Of a stretch of 64,000 bases of DNA, positions 28,728-36,146 are shown piece by piece; the first letter of the stretch is position 1; each line of letters starts with the position of its first letter. The notes under the pieces are model-generated. The model worked only from the letters and a program-made list of their open reading frames with translations. It searched no databases and was not told the origin of the DNA. This stretch comes from Rivularia sp. PCC 7116. GTDB taxonomy: Bacteria > Cyanobacteriota > Cyanobacteriia > Cyanobacteriales > Nostocaceae. Made by a program: the position numbers and the translations under genes. The stretch covers positions 8,527,001 through 8,591,000 of the forward strand of contig NC_019678.1 in the NCBI RefSeq assembly GCF_000316665.1. The letters are read 5' to 3'.

Positions 28728-28967
28728 TTATAGATTTTCAATAAACTCTTCACGAGTGACTAGTGCTTGTTTGAGAATACCGCTCAATGTCCCAACTTTG
28801 AGTTCATTATGCATTGGAACAACGCAGCCGATTTCTCCTTCTTCTGTGGCTTTCTTCATTACAACATGACTACCTGTTTGACGAACTTGCTCAAACCCTA
28901 AACGTTCTAAAGCCCGAATCGCTTCTTTACTTGAGATTCGTGGTAATTTAGGCACAACTAACCTCAA
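28728..28967 (-). CDS. hicA: HicA family mRNA interferase toxin
   Basis: 79-residue HicA toxin with a dsRBD-like fold. The sequence contains LERLGFEQVRQTGSHVVM with catalytic His34, and ends with the VVPMHNELKVGTLSGILKQA block typical of the family. HicA cleaves mRNA independently of the ribosome. It overlaps the end of hicB by 20 bases, so translation is coupled. The order here is antitoxin first, the reverse of the classical hicAB order but common among cyanobacteria. Confidence 0.92.
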   Translation of the reverse strand: MRLVVPKLPRISSKEAIRALERLGFEQVRQTGSHVVMKKATEEGEIGCVVPMHNELKVGTLSGILKQALVTREEFIENL

Positions 28968-29160
28968 TGCTAGTTATAAACCTAGGATTAGCTTTAGGTA
29001 AAGGAAATTCTTCAAGATAAAGTCGCGTTGCTTCTTTAACTCCAGCAACTGCTTTTTCAATGGTTTCACCTTGATCTACCGTACCAACTTCCGGACATTC
29101 AGCAATGTACATATCATCTTCTTTATATACAATGACTGTAAAGCTACGGGTTTTCGTCAT
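28948..29160 (-). CDS. hicB: HicB family antitoxin
   Basis: 70-residue HicB-like protein with the partial RNase H-like fold: FTVIVYKEDDMYIAECPEVGTVDQGET, followed by the helix EKAVAGVKEATRLYLEEF. There is no clear C-terminal DNA-binding domain, so this is the short type that blocks HicA by direct binding; autoregulation would need another factor. It is the first gene of the pair. Confidence 0.9.
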   Translation of the reverse strand: MTKTRSFTVIVYKEDDMYIAECPEVGTVDQGETIEKAVAGVKEATRLYLEEFPLPKANPRFITSIEVSCA

Positions 29161-29243
29161 ATCTTACTCCAGTGAATCTTTTTTGCAAAAATCTAAATAT
29201 ATTTAATGTTAAATTGCTGAATAAATTTTCCATATTATATTTC

Positions 29244-29882
29244 TTATAATTCCTCAACCAAACGCTCCCTTAAACCCCTAATCGCAACCCCAGTACCTTG
29301 CTCGGATGCAACTTTCAATACTTGATTAATAATCCCGGACAAATCAACTTCTGGAAAATACTTACTAAACGATTGCTGTTGATATTTATCCTTAGATAAA
29401 CCATAAATACTCAAACCGCTTTTTTTAAACAACCAAACTTCTGGAACTTTATAAGGTAGAAAATCCTCGGCGGCAGTATAGGAAGTAACATCAATTTCAA
29501 TTACTAAATCGGGGGGTGGATCGATTTGCCAGTTAATCCTATCTTTACCCACAGCAGCTTGCCAGTTATCTATATAAAAACAGTAGTCTGGTTCAATTCC
29601 CCCTTCTTCGGGGATATCCATTGTAATGGGAGTGAAGGCTTCGTAATTGCGGTTTTCGCTATCTGACAAAGTTTCAACAATTCTAGCGAGCAAATGGGCT
29701 TCACGTCCGTGTCTGGGTAAAGGACTCATGAGTAAAATTTCGCCGTTACGATACTTAATTCTGGGAATAGAGCCATCCCCACGGCTATCGCGCAGTTTAC
29801 AATAATCTTCCCAGGTTGCGGGCATTCTTACTACTGTTCCTGGGGGAAGTTGAATATCTTGAGGGGAAATTACGGCGTACAT
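29244..29882 (-). CDS. Uma2 family endonuclease (DUF820)
   Basis: 212-residue member of the Uma2/DUF820 family, PD-(D/E)xK-fold proteins greatly expanded in cyanobacteria. Core acidic residues are visible in GGIEPDYCFYI (Asp) and PPDLVIEIDVTS (Glu), followed by LPYKVPEVWLFKK. Biochemical function is not established for the family. It lies between hicBA and a restriction-modification pair. Confidence 0.85.
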   Translation of the reverse strand: MYAVISPQDIQLPPGTVVRMPATWEDYCKLRDSRGDGSIPRIKYRNGEILLMSPLPRHGREAHLLARIVETLSDSENRNYEAFTPITMDIPEEGGIEPDYCFYIDNWQAAVGKDRINWQIDPPPDLVIEIDVTSYTAAEDFLPYKVPEVWLFKKSGLSIYGLSKDKYQQQSFSKYFPEVDLSGIINQVLKVASEQGTGVAIRGLRERLVEEL

Positions 29883-29951
29883 GGGATATCTGTTGTTGTT
29901 GATAAACCTTTATTAAAGCTAACATTTTGGACTATTTTCAACACCGATGAA

Positions 29952-29993
29952 CCTCACCCCGCCTCCGGCACCTCCTTGTTAAGGAGAAGGGAA
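29952..29993. repeat. CTCACCCC...CTTGTTAAGGAG repeat at the 3' end of the S-like gene
   Basis: Copy of the repeat also seen at 25219, 32398 and 48879. It supplies the last codons and the stop codon of the adjacent leftward S-like gene (C-terminus NFPSP). Confidence 0.7.
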
Positions 29994-30650
29994 GTTTACA
30001 AAGTCTTCAAGCTGCTCGCGAAATATTCTGACTCGCTCAAATAAGGTTTTACCTGAATCTAGTAATGCTTGGGAAGGTGCAGTTACTTCTAGATTGGCAA
30101 TACGTTCTTTAATTGCCATCCGAGCATAGAAAAAACGCCATCTTTGCCTGTTTATCTGCGCTACAAACCACAGCAATTCATTAAGGCTCATGTTGTATTT
30201 GGGTAACAAAACCCGCACCGAACTGCCGCCGTTACCTCTTGCCATAAATGCCCAGGGCTGTAATGCTACTTTTCCAAAAGCTGTAATAGTAATGCCTGCT
30301 TCAAACAATTCTTCTGGAATTGGATCTATCAAACTAATAATGCTGTTGGTTGAGTCACCGCTACTGATATAAGGTGTTGTACCTTCTATGTAATTTTTTT
30401 CACCTTTGGAGCGTCCGTTTTCAATATGGAAGTATTTGGATAATTCGCCGCACGTGCCGTATGGTAATTTGTCATCAACATCGTTATTTACAACCCCGAA
30501 ATCTTCAATAACTACGTCAGCAAGGTGTGGTATCAAAGTTACAGCTTCAAAAATGCCGCGCATTGCTTCACTTCGCAAGCATTCAAATTCATTTTGTGAA
30601 ATTTTTGGCTGGGTTAGCCATCGTTGGGGACTCCATTCAATATTAGTCAT
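29979..30650 (-). CDS. Type I/IIB-like restriction specificity (S) protein, half-length
   Basis: 223-residue protein resembling one half of an HsdS specificity subunit. One target-recognition-like region spans about 50-175 (YIEGTTPYISSGDSTNSIISL, a motif common in HsdS TRDs, and GKVALQPWAFMARGNGGSSVRVL). A short helical region follows near the end (TLFERVRIFREQLEDFV). Full HsdS proteins carry two TRDs in about 400 residues. The ATG overlaps the stop of the upstream methylase-nuclease gene (ATGA type), so the two are translationally coupled. The last residues and the stop codon come from a dispersed repeat, so a truncated C-terminus is possible. It would be the DNA-recognition subunit, probably working as a dimer. 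Confidence 0.7.
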   Translation of the reverse strand: MTNIEWSPQRWLTQPKISQNEFECLRSEAMRGIFEAVTLIPHLADVVIEDFGVVNNDVDDKLPYGTCGELSKYFHIENGRSKGEKNYIEGTTPYISSGDSTNSIISLIDPIPEELFEAGITITAFGKVALQPWAFMARGNGGSSVRVLLPKYNMSLNELLWFVAQINRQRWRFFYARMAIKERIANLEVTAPSQALLDSGKTLFERVRIFREQLEDFVNFPSP

Positions 30651-32305
30651 GGAAGGATGTCGGCTCCTCCGATGGTAGTTACTAATTCAGAAGTCACGGG
30701 TTTACCCTGCATAAAGGCATGAAATTGACTTACCACTTCATCAATTTGATTGCCGCTGCGTTCAACTCGCTTGCCTTTAAGTTTCTCGTATCCATCATTC
30801 CAAATTCTAGCCATGAAAACTCTATCGGTTTTGGCAAGGGGAACATGAGCTTCAGCAATCATAATCGAACTTGGTGCTGCTGTTGGATAAAACAAGTCTT
30901 CGGGAAGGCTGATAATAGCAAGCAGTTTATGTTTGAGTAAGAAGCGCTGTCGCCATAAATTATGGTCTTTGTCAGCAAATATACCAGCGTATACTACTAC
31001 TGCCATTAATCCACCTGGTTCTAAAGCTTCCATTGCTCTATCAATAAATAGGTATTCTGGTTCTTCATCTTGAGAAAAGGGTGGGTTAAGAAATGCTCTA
31101 GTACATTTACGATGAATAGCTGCAAAAGCATCGTCGTCAAAGCAGCTTTCGTTGTAAATATGACTCTTGCCATCTCCCCGAAACAGCATATTTAGAACTG
31201 AAAGCGCCCAAACTGTAGGATTTGTATCGAAGCCCATGATTGAATCTTTGACTTTTTCCATTTCCGCCGCACTACGAACTTTTTGCTTCATGGCATCAAA
31301 AGCAGAAACTAGAAAGCCACCCGTACCAGCAGAAATATCAATAACTTTATCTCTGACGCTGACTTGAATTAAGTCTACACACATGCGGGTGATATGTCGC
31401 GGTGTAAATACAATACCCAGAGCATTATTATCATAGCCATAACGCAAGAAAGCTTCGTAGAACATTCCTAAAAAATCGGCATCTGTTTGAATTACCGAAC
31501 GAACGTTAAGCCGGTTTAATGTGTTGACAATTCTACCTATATACGGTGCCAGACGATTGAAATCTGCACCGGATAAGCGCAATGCATCTTTAAGTCTTTC
31601 TCTGCTTAGTTGCGACTGTTGCTGTAGGCTATCAATTGCACTTTTGACTAACTCGTTGACTGACTGCAATACATGAGAAGCTGTATTATCAATTTGCCCC
31701 TCATACATTGCCAGCACTACAGCACCAATTACTTTAGGGCGAAGTGGAGCTTCAATTTTTGCCGTGCGGAGAATGCGACTGGTTTCAATGGCTGCATCAA
31801 CAAACTCTGCTTGTGAAGGTACGCTTACCGTTGTCGAACCATCTTCTGCTTTTAATGCAGTCTCAACTTCTGCTATAGATGGAAAAGTAGTTAAAGCAAA
31901 TTTATTTGAGGTGAGAGCAGTCCATCCCTGATTAGTTAGAAAAGATACACTAATTTCAAATCCCTTATCTTCTTCTCCAGCAGCAGCAACTGCTAATTTA
32001 ATCTTATATTTGCCTGCCGCATTAATTTTGTTAGCGTAATCTTGGGCTTGTTTTTGCGCTTGTTTTAGCTTTCCGGCTTGATTCTTTGCCTCGACTATGA
32101 TGGTAGGGTTTCCAGCCAAACAGAAAAGAAAATCGGGGCGATCGCCTTTAAGTCCAACATCAGCAAAATAAGCTTCAATTTCTTGCTCTTCGAGAACATC
32201 CCCACCGCTACCGACATAGCGCAAATCCCAACCACGACGCTGGGCTTCCCGTCGGACATAATAGCGACATCGGTTTTCGGATCTGCGATTTTTTCGGGAA
32301 ACCAT
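30647..32305 (-). CDS. N-6 adenine methylase with N-terminal nuclease domain (BcgI-like RM subunit)
   Basis: 552 residues. Residues about 40-100 look like a PD-(D/E)xK nuclease: RPDFLF (Asp58) followed by IIVEAKNQ (Glu72, Lys74). The HsdM-type helical region covers about 190-290, and the methylase catalytic domain has SAM motif I DISAGTGGF (323-331) and motif IV NPPF (407-410). Combined restriction and methylation in one chain plus a separate specificity subunit is the plan of type IIB enzymes such as BcgI. No helicase (HsdR) gene is nearby. Cleavage activity is inferred; the nuclease-like domain could be inactive. Confidence 0.82.
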   Translation of the reverse strand: MVSRKNRRSENRCRYYVRREAQRRGWDLRYVGSGGDVLEEQEIEAYFADVGLKGDRPDFLFCLAGNPTIIVEAKNQAGKLKQAQKQAQDYANKINAAGKYKIKLAVAAAGEEDKGFEISVSFLTNQGWTALTSNKFALTTFPSIAEVETALKAEDGSTTVSVPSQAEFVDAAIETSRILRTAKIEAPLRPKVIGAVVLAMYEGQIDNTASHVLQSVNELVKSAIDSLQQQSQLSRERLKDALRLSGADFNRLAPYIGRIVNTLNRLNVRSVIQTDADFLGMFYEAFLRYGYDNNALGIVFTPRHITRMCVDLIQVSVRDKVIDISAGTGGFLVSAFDAMKQKVRSAAEMEKVKDSIMGFDTNPTVWALSVLNMLFRGDGKSHIYNESCFDDDAFAAIHRKCTRAFLNPPFSQDEEPEYLFIDRAMEALEPGGLMAVVVYAGIFADKDHNLWRQRFLLKHKLLAIISLPEDLFYPTAAPSSIMIAEAHVPLAKTDRVFMARIWNDGYEKLKGKRVERSGNQIDEVVSQFHAFMQGKPVTSELVTTIGGADILP

Positions 32306-32397
32306 GCACCTGTAGTAATTTAGCTAATTGCCGTATTTATTAAATAAAAGTCCAAAAAATATATAGCGGTTTTCACTTCAGTGCAATACAGATATGA

Positions 32398-32456
32398 CCT
32401 CACCCCGCCCTCCGGGTACCCCTCTCCTTGTTAAGCAGAGGGGATGGGGGTGAGGT
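32398..32456. repeat. CTCACCCC...GGGGTGAGG palindromic repeat
   Basis: An imperfect palindrome with CCTCACCCC and GGGGGTGAGG ends and an inner CCCCTCTCCTTG/AGCAGAGGGG dyad. Same family as 25219, 29952 and 48879. It lies upstream of the RM operon. Confidence 0.7.
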
Positions 32457-32551
32457 GGCGGAATGCATGGTACTCAACTGAAATTCGGTATATTAGTTGG
32501 TAAATCCTATTTAATTAAATTTACATAAATATGTGAGTTAAACAAAAACAA

Positions 32552-32675
32552 GACTTACGCAATTGTCACAATATCCCGTTGGTGGGCGACACTAAAAACA
32601 TTGTTACTACCTTCGGGTATTGCTCAAGGAGTCACAGCACCCTACTACAAGAATAATATGTCAGTTGCGTAATTC
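32552..32675. repeat. MITE-like element with TTACGCAA ends
   Basis: Terminal inverted repeats TTACGCAA (32555-32562) and TTGCGTAA (32665-32672), with a nearby TTGTCA/TGTCAG pairing, bound about 124 bases without coding capacity. Together with the preceding repeat it fills the 442-base gap 32306-32747. Confidence 0.6.
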
Positions 32676-32695
32676 CTCAAAAATTAAAACAAAAT

Positions 32696-32719
32696 AGAGA
32701 CACAATAATTAGCGTCTCT
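32696..32719 (-). terminator. Terminator of the DUF427 gene
   Basis: On the leftward transcript AGAGAC and GTCTCT arms enclose a 12-base loop and are followed by ATTTTGTTTT, 29 bases after the DUF427 stop. Confidence 0.6.
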
Positions 32720-32747
32720 ATAATATTGGGAATTATTGGTTAATGAT

Positions 32748-33032
32748 TCAATTTTCGACCTTTACACCACGCCAAAAAGCAACATAATTTTCAAAATGTT
32801 TTGCTTTTTCTTTGGCACTAGGATAATACCAAGCAGCGTCTTTATTCACTTCTCCGTTAACTTCAATATTGTAGTAGTTAGCAGTACCTTTCCAAGGGCA
32901 CATACTATGCTTATCGCTTTCCTTGAAATACTCTTTATTAATAGATTCTGCGGGGAAGTAATGATTTCCTTCCACCATCACGGTTTTATCGCTTTCGGCT
33001 AAGACTGCACCATTCCAAGTTGCTTTTGACAT
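32748..33032 (-). CDS. DUF427 domain-containing protein
   Basis: 94-residue DUF427 protein. The family pattern is clear: KATWNGAVLAESDKTVMVEGNHYFPAESI, then SMCPWKGTANYYNI, then AAWYYPSAKEKAKHFENYVAFWRGVKVE. This is a small cupin-like beta fold of unknown biochemical role that is frequent in cyanobacteria. It is single, with a terminator close behind. The Cys-Pro-Trp-Lys-Gly turn is conserved in the family and may be functional; this is inference. Confidence 0.9.
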   Translation of the reverse strand: MSKATWNGAVLAESDKTVMVEGNHYFPAESINKEYFKESDKHSMCPWKGTANYYNIEVNGEVNKDAAWYYPSAKEKAKHFENYVAFWRGVKVEN

Positions 33033-33097
33033 AATCAGTAATCAGTGACCAGTAACCAGTTAATTGTACCTAGTTGATGCTTAATTTTGTCATTTAT

Positions 33098-33412
33098 CTA
33101 TGATTCCTTCTTCAGTTTGCCTCGCCAGCACAAGCTATTTGTATTAAGTTGCCGGATATATTCGTCTGATTGAGAAATGATTGCTTTCGCTAGAGAAATT
33201 GCTTTTTCAAGTTGAGCTTTATTTAGCTGCTGGTATGCTGCACCTTGACGTTTATCGAGAACATCGTACCAACAGCATCCAAACAGATTATCAAGAATAA
33301 TTCTTTGAAAGCAATGGTTAAATCGCACGGGAAACTGACGCTGTTTTGCGAGATTCGGAAGCACCTCGTTTGTTAACTGCAAATATTCTTGACGTAGTTT
33401 TTCTAACGACAT
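33098..33412 (-). CDS. Conserved cyanobacterial hypothetical protein
   Basis: 104 residues, unknown function. The central block FPVRFNHCFQRIILDNLFGCCWYDVL is Cys- and aromatic-rich, and the C-terminal half is helical and ends NTNSLCWRGKLKKES. Homologues have sometimes been labelled as GCN5-related acetyltransferases, but no acetyl-CoA motif is visible, so I do not use that name. It begins on the base next to the stop codon of the pterin dehydratase gene, so the two are co-transcribed. Confidence 0.7.
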   Translation of the reverse strand: MSLEKLRQEYLQLTNEVLPNLAKQRQFPVRFNHCFQRIILDNLFGCCWYDVLDKRQGAAYQQLNKAQLEKAISLAKAIISQSDEYIRQLNTNSLCWRGKLKKES

Positions 33413-33760
33413 TTATCTCGATTTTGCAGCAATCTCGTCTGTTTTGGCTGCCATAATAAAATCGTTGCGGTGTAACCCTCCAATTGCATGAGTCCACCAC
33501 ATAACGGTAACTTTGCCGTATTCGGTGACTAAAGCTGGGTGATGTTCCTGATTTTCCGCTTCTTCGCCAACTTTATTGGTAAAATTCAAAGCTGACTTGA
33601 AATCAGAAAATTTGAAAACTCGTTCTAAACGCTTTTCACCATTTTCTTCCTTAATATTCCATTCCGGAATTTCTGGGTGAAGTTTGCTTATCTCTTCCTC
33701 GGTAACAGCAGGTGAATCACCGGTACAGGCATCGCATTTTTGTTGCTTAAGGTTTCCCAT
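33413..33760 (-). CDS. 4a-hydroxytetrahydrobiopterin dehydratase
   Basis: 115-residue pterin-4a-carbinolamine dehydratase, which recycles hydroxylated pterin cofactors. The active-site signature EHHPALVTEYGKVTVMWWTH followed by a GGLHRNDF aspartate is complete, with His-His-Pro and the later Trp/His. An N-terminal extension of about 30 residues carries CDACTGDSP. In cyanobacteria the gene is often separate from any aromatic amino acid hydroxylase, and none is seen here; a role in tetrahydropterin metabolism or as a moonlighting factor is possible. Confidence 0.9.
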   Translation of the reverse strand: MGNLKQQKCDACTGDSPAVTEEEISKLHPEIPEWNIKEENGEKRLERVFKFSDFKSALNFTNKVGEEAENQEHHPALVTEYGKVTVMWWTHAIGGLHRNDFIMAAKTDEIAAKSR

Positions 33761-33824
33761 TGTTCGTCACCTTTGTTTATCGGGTTTTATATAAGGAACC
33801 ATAAGCCTTAATGGTTCTGGTGTA

Positions 33825-34079
33825 ATCTTTCGGAAGAAAGAAAAGAAGGTAGAAAAACAGTTTTACTTATTAACCTTTGTCATTAATGATGCCGAATATC
33901 TTCCTCCTGCTGGGATATTTCTAGCTGATACTCCTGTTCGTGTTCTTGCTCTAGGCTTATTTATTGCTTCTGGTTGCTGGCGAAACAGAGATGAGAAGTT
34001 TTCTTCTTGGTTTTATGATTACCTCTTGGGGAGCATCCCAATTATGCAAAAAGCCCGCAGACTAAAAGCCTGGGGCTAA
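33825..34079 (+). pseudogene. Possible gene remnant ending in a repeat
   Basis: An 85-codon open frame without a normal start codon reads protein-like in its middle (LPPAGIFLADTPVRVLALG, then GCWRNRDEKFSSWFYDYLLG) and ends AWG at a repeat. I do not recognise the family. It may be a decayed gene or chance. It occupies part of the 491-base gap between the pterin dehydratase and the Uma2 gene. Confidence 0.3.
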
Positions 34080-34086
34080 TACTACC

Positions 34087-34136
34087 AAGCCCACCTTCGT
34101 GGGCTAAGAATCTTAGTAGCACACGAAGGTGGGCTT
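34087..34136. repeat. MITE-like 15-bp inverted repeat
   Basis: AAGCCCACCTTCGTG (34087-34101) and CACGAAGGTGGGCTT (34122-34136) are perfect inverted repeats, with an inner CTAAGA-A-TCTTAG hairpin (34104-34116). A GC-rich flank and a GGAAGAGGGGGAAG block (34203-34226) follow. It has the form of dispersed cyanobacterial repeats. Confidence 0.75.
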
Positions 34137-34251
34137 CGTTTATGTAGCCGCACCCTTGCAGGGTGTCGGGTAAAATGTTTGTTCCGGCATCGGGATGCTC
34201 CCACCTCTTGGGGAAGAGGGGGAAGAAAAAATTGTCTTAATTAATTTGTAT

Positions 34252-34818
34252 TTAATTGAAAAACTTCTGAATATCACAATTAAACCCCGGCAAAATTGGC
34301 GAAGTTATTTCATCATCTTCTATGAGCGTTGCAACTAACACTAACAAAGCATTTTCACGACGGTAAACTTCTATTTGTCGCAATCGCCAATCTACAATCC
34401 AATATTCTTTCACTCCTTTAATAGAGTAAAGCTTTAACTTAGCTTCTTTATCGCGTCTTTCGTTGACATTTCCGGCAGAAAGAACTTCAACAACTAATTC
34501 CGGGGCACCTGTTAAATGTCCTTCATCATCAACTAATTGCTCTAATCTTTCATTGCTAATCCAAACTACATCGGGAATCACATTATCAGCATCAGAAAAT
34601 ATAATTCCGGGAGTAAAAAAGGGCTGACCTAAATTTGTTTGTTCAGACCAGTTGAAAATATTAGCATAAATACGTCCACCAACACCTTGGTGACGAATGT
34701 GTGGAGCGCGACTCACAAATAATTCCCCGTCAATAATTTCATAACGTTTCCATTCGTCTGCTGCTAAAACTTCTAAGTCAGCTATTGTCCAACGGATTTT
34801 ATCTGGTGTTTGAGTCAT
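34252..34818 (-). CDS. Uma2 family endonuclease (DUF820)
   Basis: 188-residue Uma2/DUF820 protein, a second family member in this window and not close to the one at 29244. The core is complete: DNVIPDVVWIS (Asp), APELVVEVLS (Glu), followed by RRDKEAKLKLYSIKGVKEYWIVD with the conserved Lys and the YWIVD strand. The function of the family is unproven. Confidence 0.87.
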   Translation of the reverse strand: MTQTPDKIRWTIADLEVLAADEWKRYEIIDGELFVSRAPHIRHQGVGGRIYANIFNWSEQTNLGQPFFTPGIIFSDADNVIPDVVWISNERLEQLVDDEGHLTGAPELVVEVLSAGNVNERRDKEAKLKLYSIKGVKEYWIVDWRLRQIEVYRRENALLVLVATLIEDDEITSPILPGFNCDIQKFFN

Positions 34819-34830
34819 AATATTACTATA

Positions 34831-34858
34831 GGTTCAAGGTTAAAGGTTAAAGGTTAAA
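34831..34858. repeat. STRR heptamer GGTT(A/C)AA x4
   Basis: Four tandem heptamers (GGTTCAA, then GGTTAAA three times) lie directly upstream of the Uma2 gene. The same heptamer recurs at 54062-54103. Confidence 0.85.
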
Positions 34859-34877
34859 AATAATATTGATTCATAAT

Positions 34878-35423
34878 TCAGAAGCCTTCACTTCCAAGTT
34901 TCTCCCACTCTTCGCGACTAATTCCATAAACTACTGCTTTGTTACCTAAAACTTTTGTTTCTCCTTCTAACTTTTCTCCTAATTTCTCAGCAACTTTCCT
35001 CGATGCTGCATTATCTGGACGAATCAAACTAATTACATGAGATTGCTGCAACTTTGTAAATGCAAAATCCATCGAAGCTTTTCCCGCTTCGGTTGCAAAA
35101 CCACGTCCCCAAAAATTTCGTCGCAAGCTCCAACCAACTTCTAAACCAATCCAACCTTCGGGTTTCCAGCAGCCAATTCTACCTATCATTTCACCGCTTT
35201 TCCGTTCTTCAACAGCCCACAAACCATATCCACGGAAGTACCAATGACCTATTATTGCTGCCATACTGCGCCAAGATTCGGCACGAGATAATACTTTGCC
35301 TTTACCGATGTAGCGCATAACTTCTTCATCAGCGCACATTTGAGCATAAGCATCTAAATCTTGTTCGCAAAATCCGCGCAAAATTAGACGGTTGGTTTCA
35401 AGGATGGGAATATTCATCATCAA
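34878..35423 (-). CDS. GNAT family N-acetyltransferase (RimJ/RimL-like)
   Basis: 181 residues. The sequence starts ETNRLILRGFCEQDLDAYAQM, typical of the RimJ/RimL subfamily. Acetyl-CoA binding is supported by GWSLRRNFWGRGFATEAG (the R/Q-x-x-G-x-G/A loop), and SLIRPDNAASRKVAEKLG is the standard late motif. The acceptor substrate is unknown. It overlaps the end of the pentapeptide-repeat gene by 26 bases if the first Met is used; two further Met codons follow at once. Confidence 0.88.
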   Translation of the reverse strand: MMMNIPILETNRLILRGFCEQDLDAYAQMCADEEVMRYIGKGKVLSRAESWRSMAAIIGHWYFRGYGLWAVEERKSGEMIGRIGCWKPEGWIGLEVGWSLRRNFWGRGFATEAGKASMDFAFTKLQQSHVISLIRPDNAASRKVAEKLGEKLEGETKVLGNKAVVYGISREEWEKLGSEGF

Positions 35424-36051
35424 AAATCGCTCCGTCTAAGTTAGCGCTTTTCAAATCTGTATAAGAAAGTTTGGCTCCTCTTAAATCTGCTTCGCTCAAG
35501 TTAACGTTATCCAAACAAGCATAATTTAAGTTTGCCCCTTTAAGATTTGCACCAGATAAGTTTGCATTCTGCAAGTTCGCTCTTAACAATGTCGATTGAC
35601 TCAAGTTACAATCGCTTAAATTTGCCTGAGTCATATCTGCTGAGATTAAATCAGCTTGACTGAGGTTTGTTTGACGCAAATCAGCAAAATTTAATTTAGC
35701 GTAACTCAAGTTTATATCAGTTAAATTCAGCGAACAAAGTTGGGCACATCTCAAATTAGCGTTATAAAAATACCTATCTCCAATTGAATAACGCCTTAAA
35801 AGCTCATCAGTCGTAAATCTTTCTAAAATTGCTTGAGTTGCACCTTGGTAACACCATTTTGCTTGTATTAGATTCGCAGCAGTATTAATAGCAATTTCAT
35901 CAACTTTTTCTAATACCACACCATTACAGTCATCGCGATCGCCACCTAACATAAAGGCAATATCAGCAGCCGCATTAGGTGAGTCAAACAATAAAACATT
36001 TTGTTCTTGCTTGCTTTTGAAACCAATTAATCTGTATAGTAATTCTTTCAT
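35398..36051 (-). CDS. Pentapeptide repeat protein
   Basis: 217 residues. Residues 1-95 form a unique domain, and about 96-212 are tandem A(D/N)Lxx pentapeptides (LSQADLISADMTQANLSDCN and onward), which build a right-handed quadrilateral beta helix. No signal peptide is visible, so it is probably cytoplasmic. The role of such cyanobacterial proteins is mostly unknown. It shares a transcript with the GNAT gene. Confidence 0.9.
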   Translation of the reverse strand: MKELLYRLIGFKSKQEQNVLLFDSPNAAADIAFMLGGDRDDCNGVVLEKVDEIAINTAANLIQAKWCYQGATQAILERFTTDELLRRYSIGDRYFYNANLRCAQLCSLNLTDINLSYAKLNFADLRQTNLSQADLISADMTQANLSDCNLSQSTLLRANLQNANLSGANLKGANLNYACLDNVNLSEADLRGAKLSYTDLKSANLDGAIFDDEYSHP

Positions 36052-36146
36052 TATTAATTAAGGAGTAATTTTTAATATCGAAATTATTTGAATATTGTTT
36101 CAGTTTTCCCGATATAAGAATAAACGTTTAACAAAGCTTACTGATA

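Noticed and set aside
33098-33412. GCN5-related acetyltransferase label
   Set aside because: No acetyl-CoA-binding motif can be seen.
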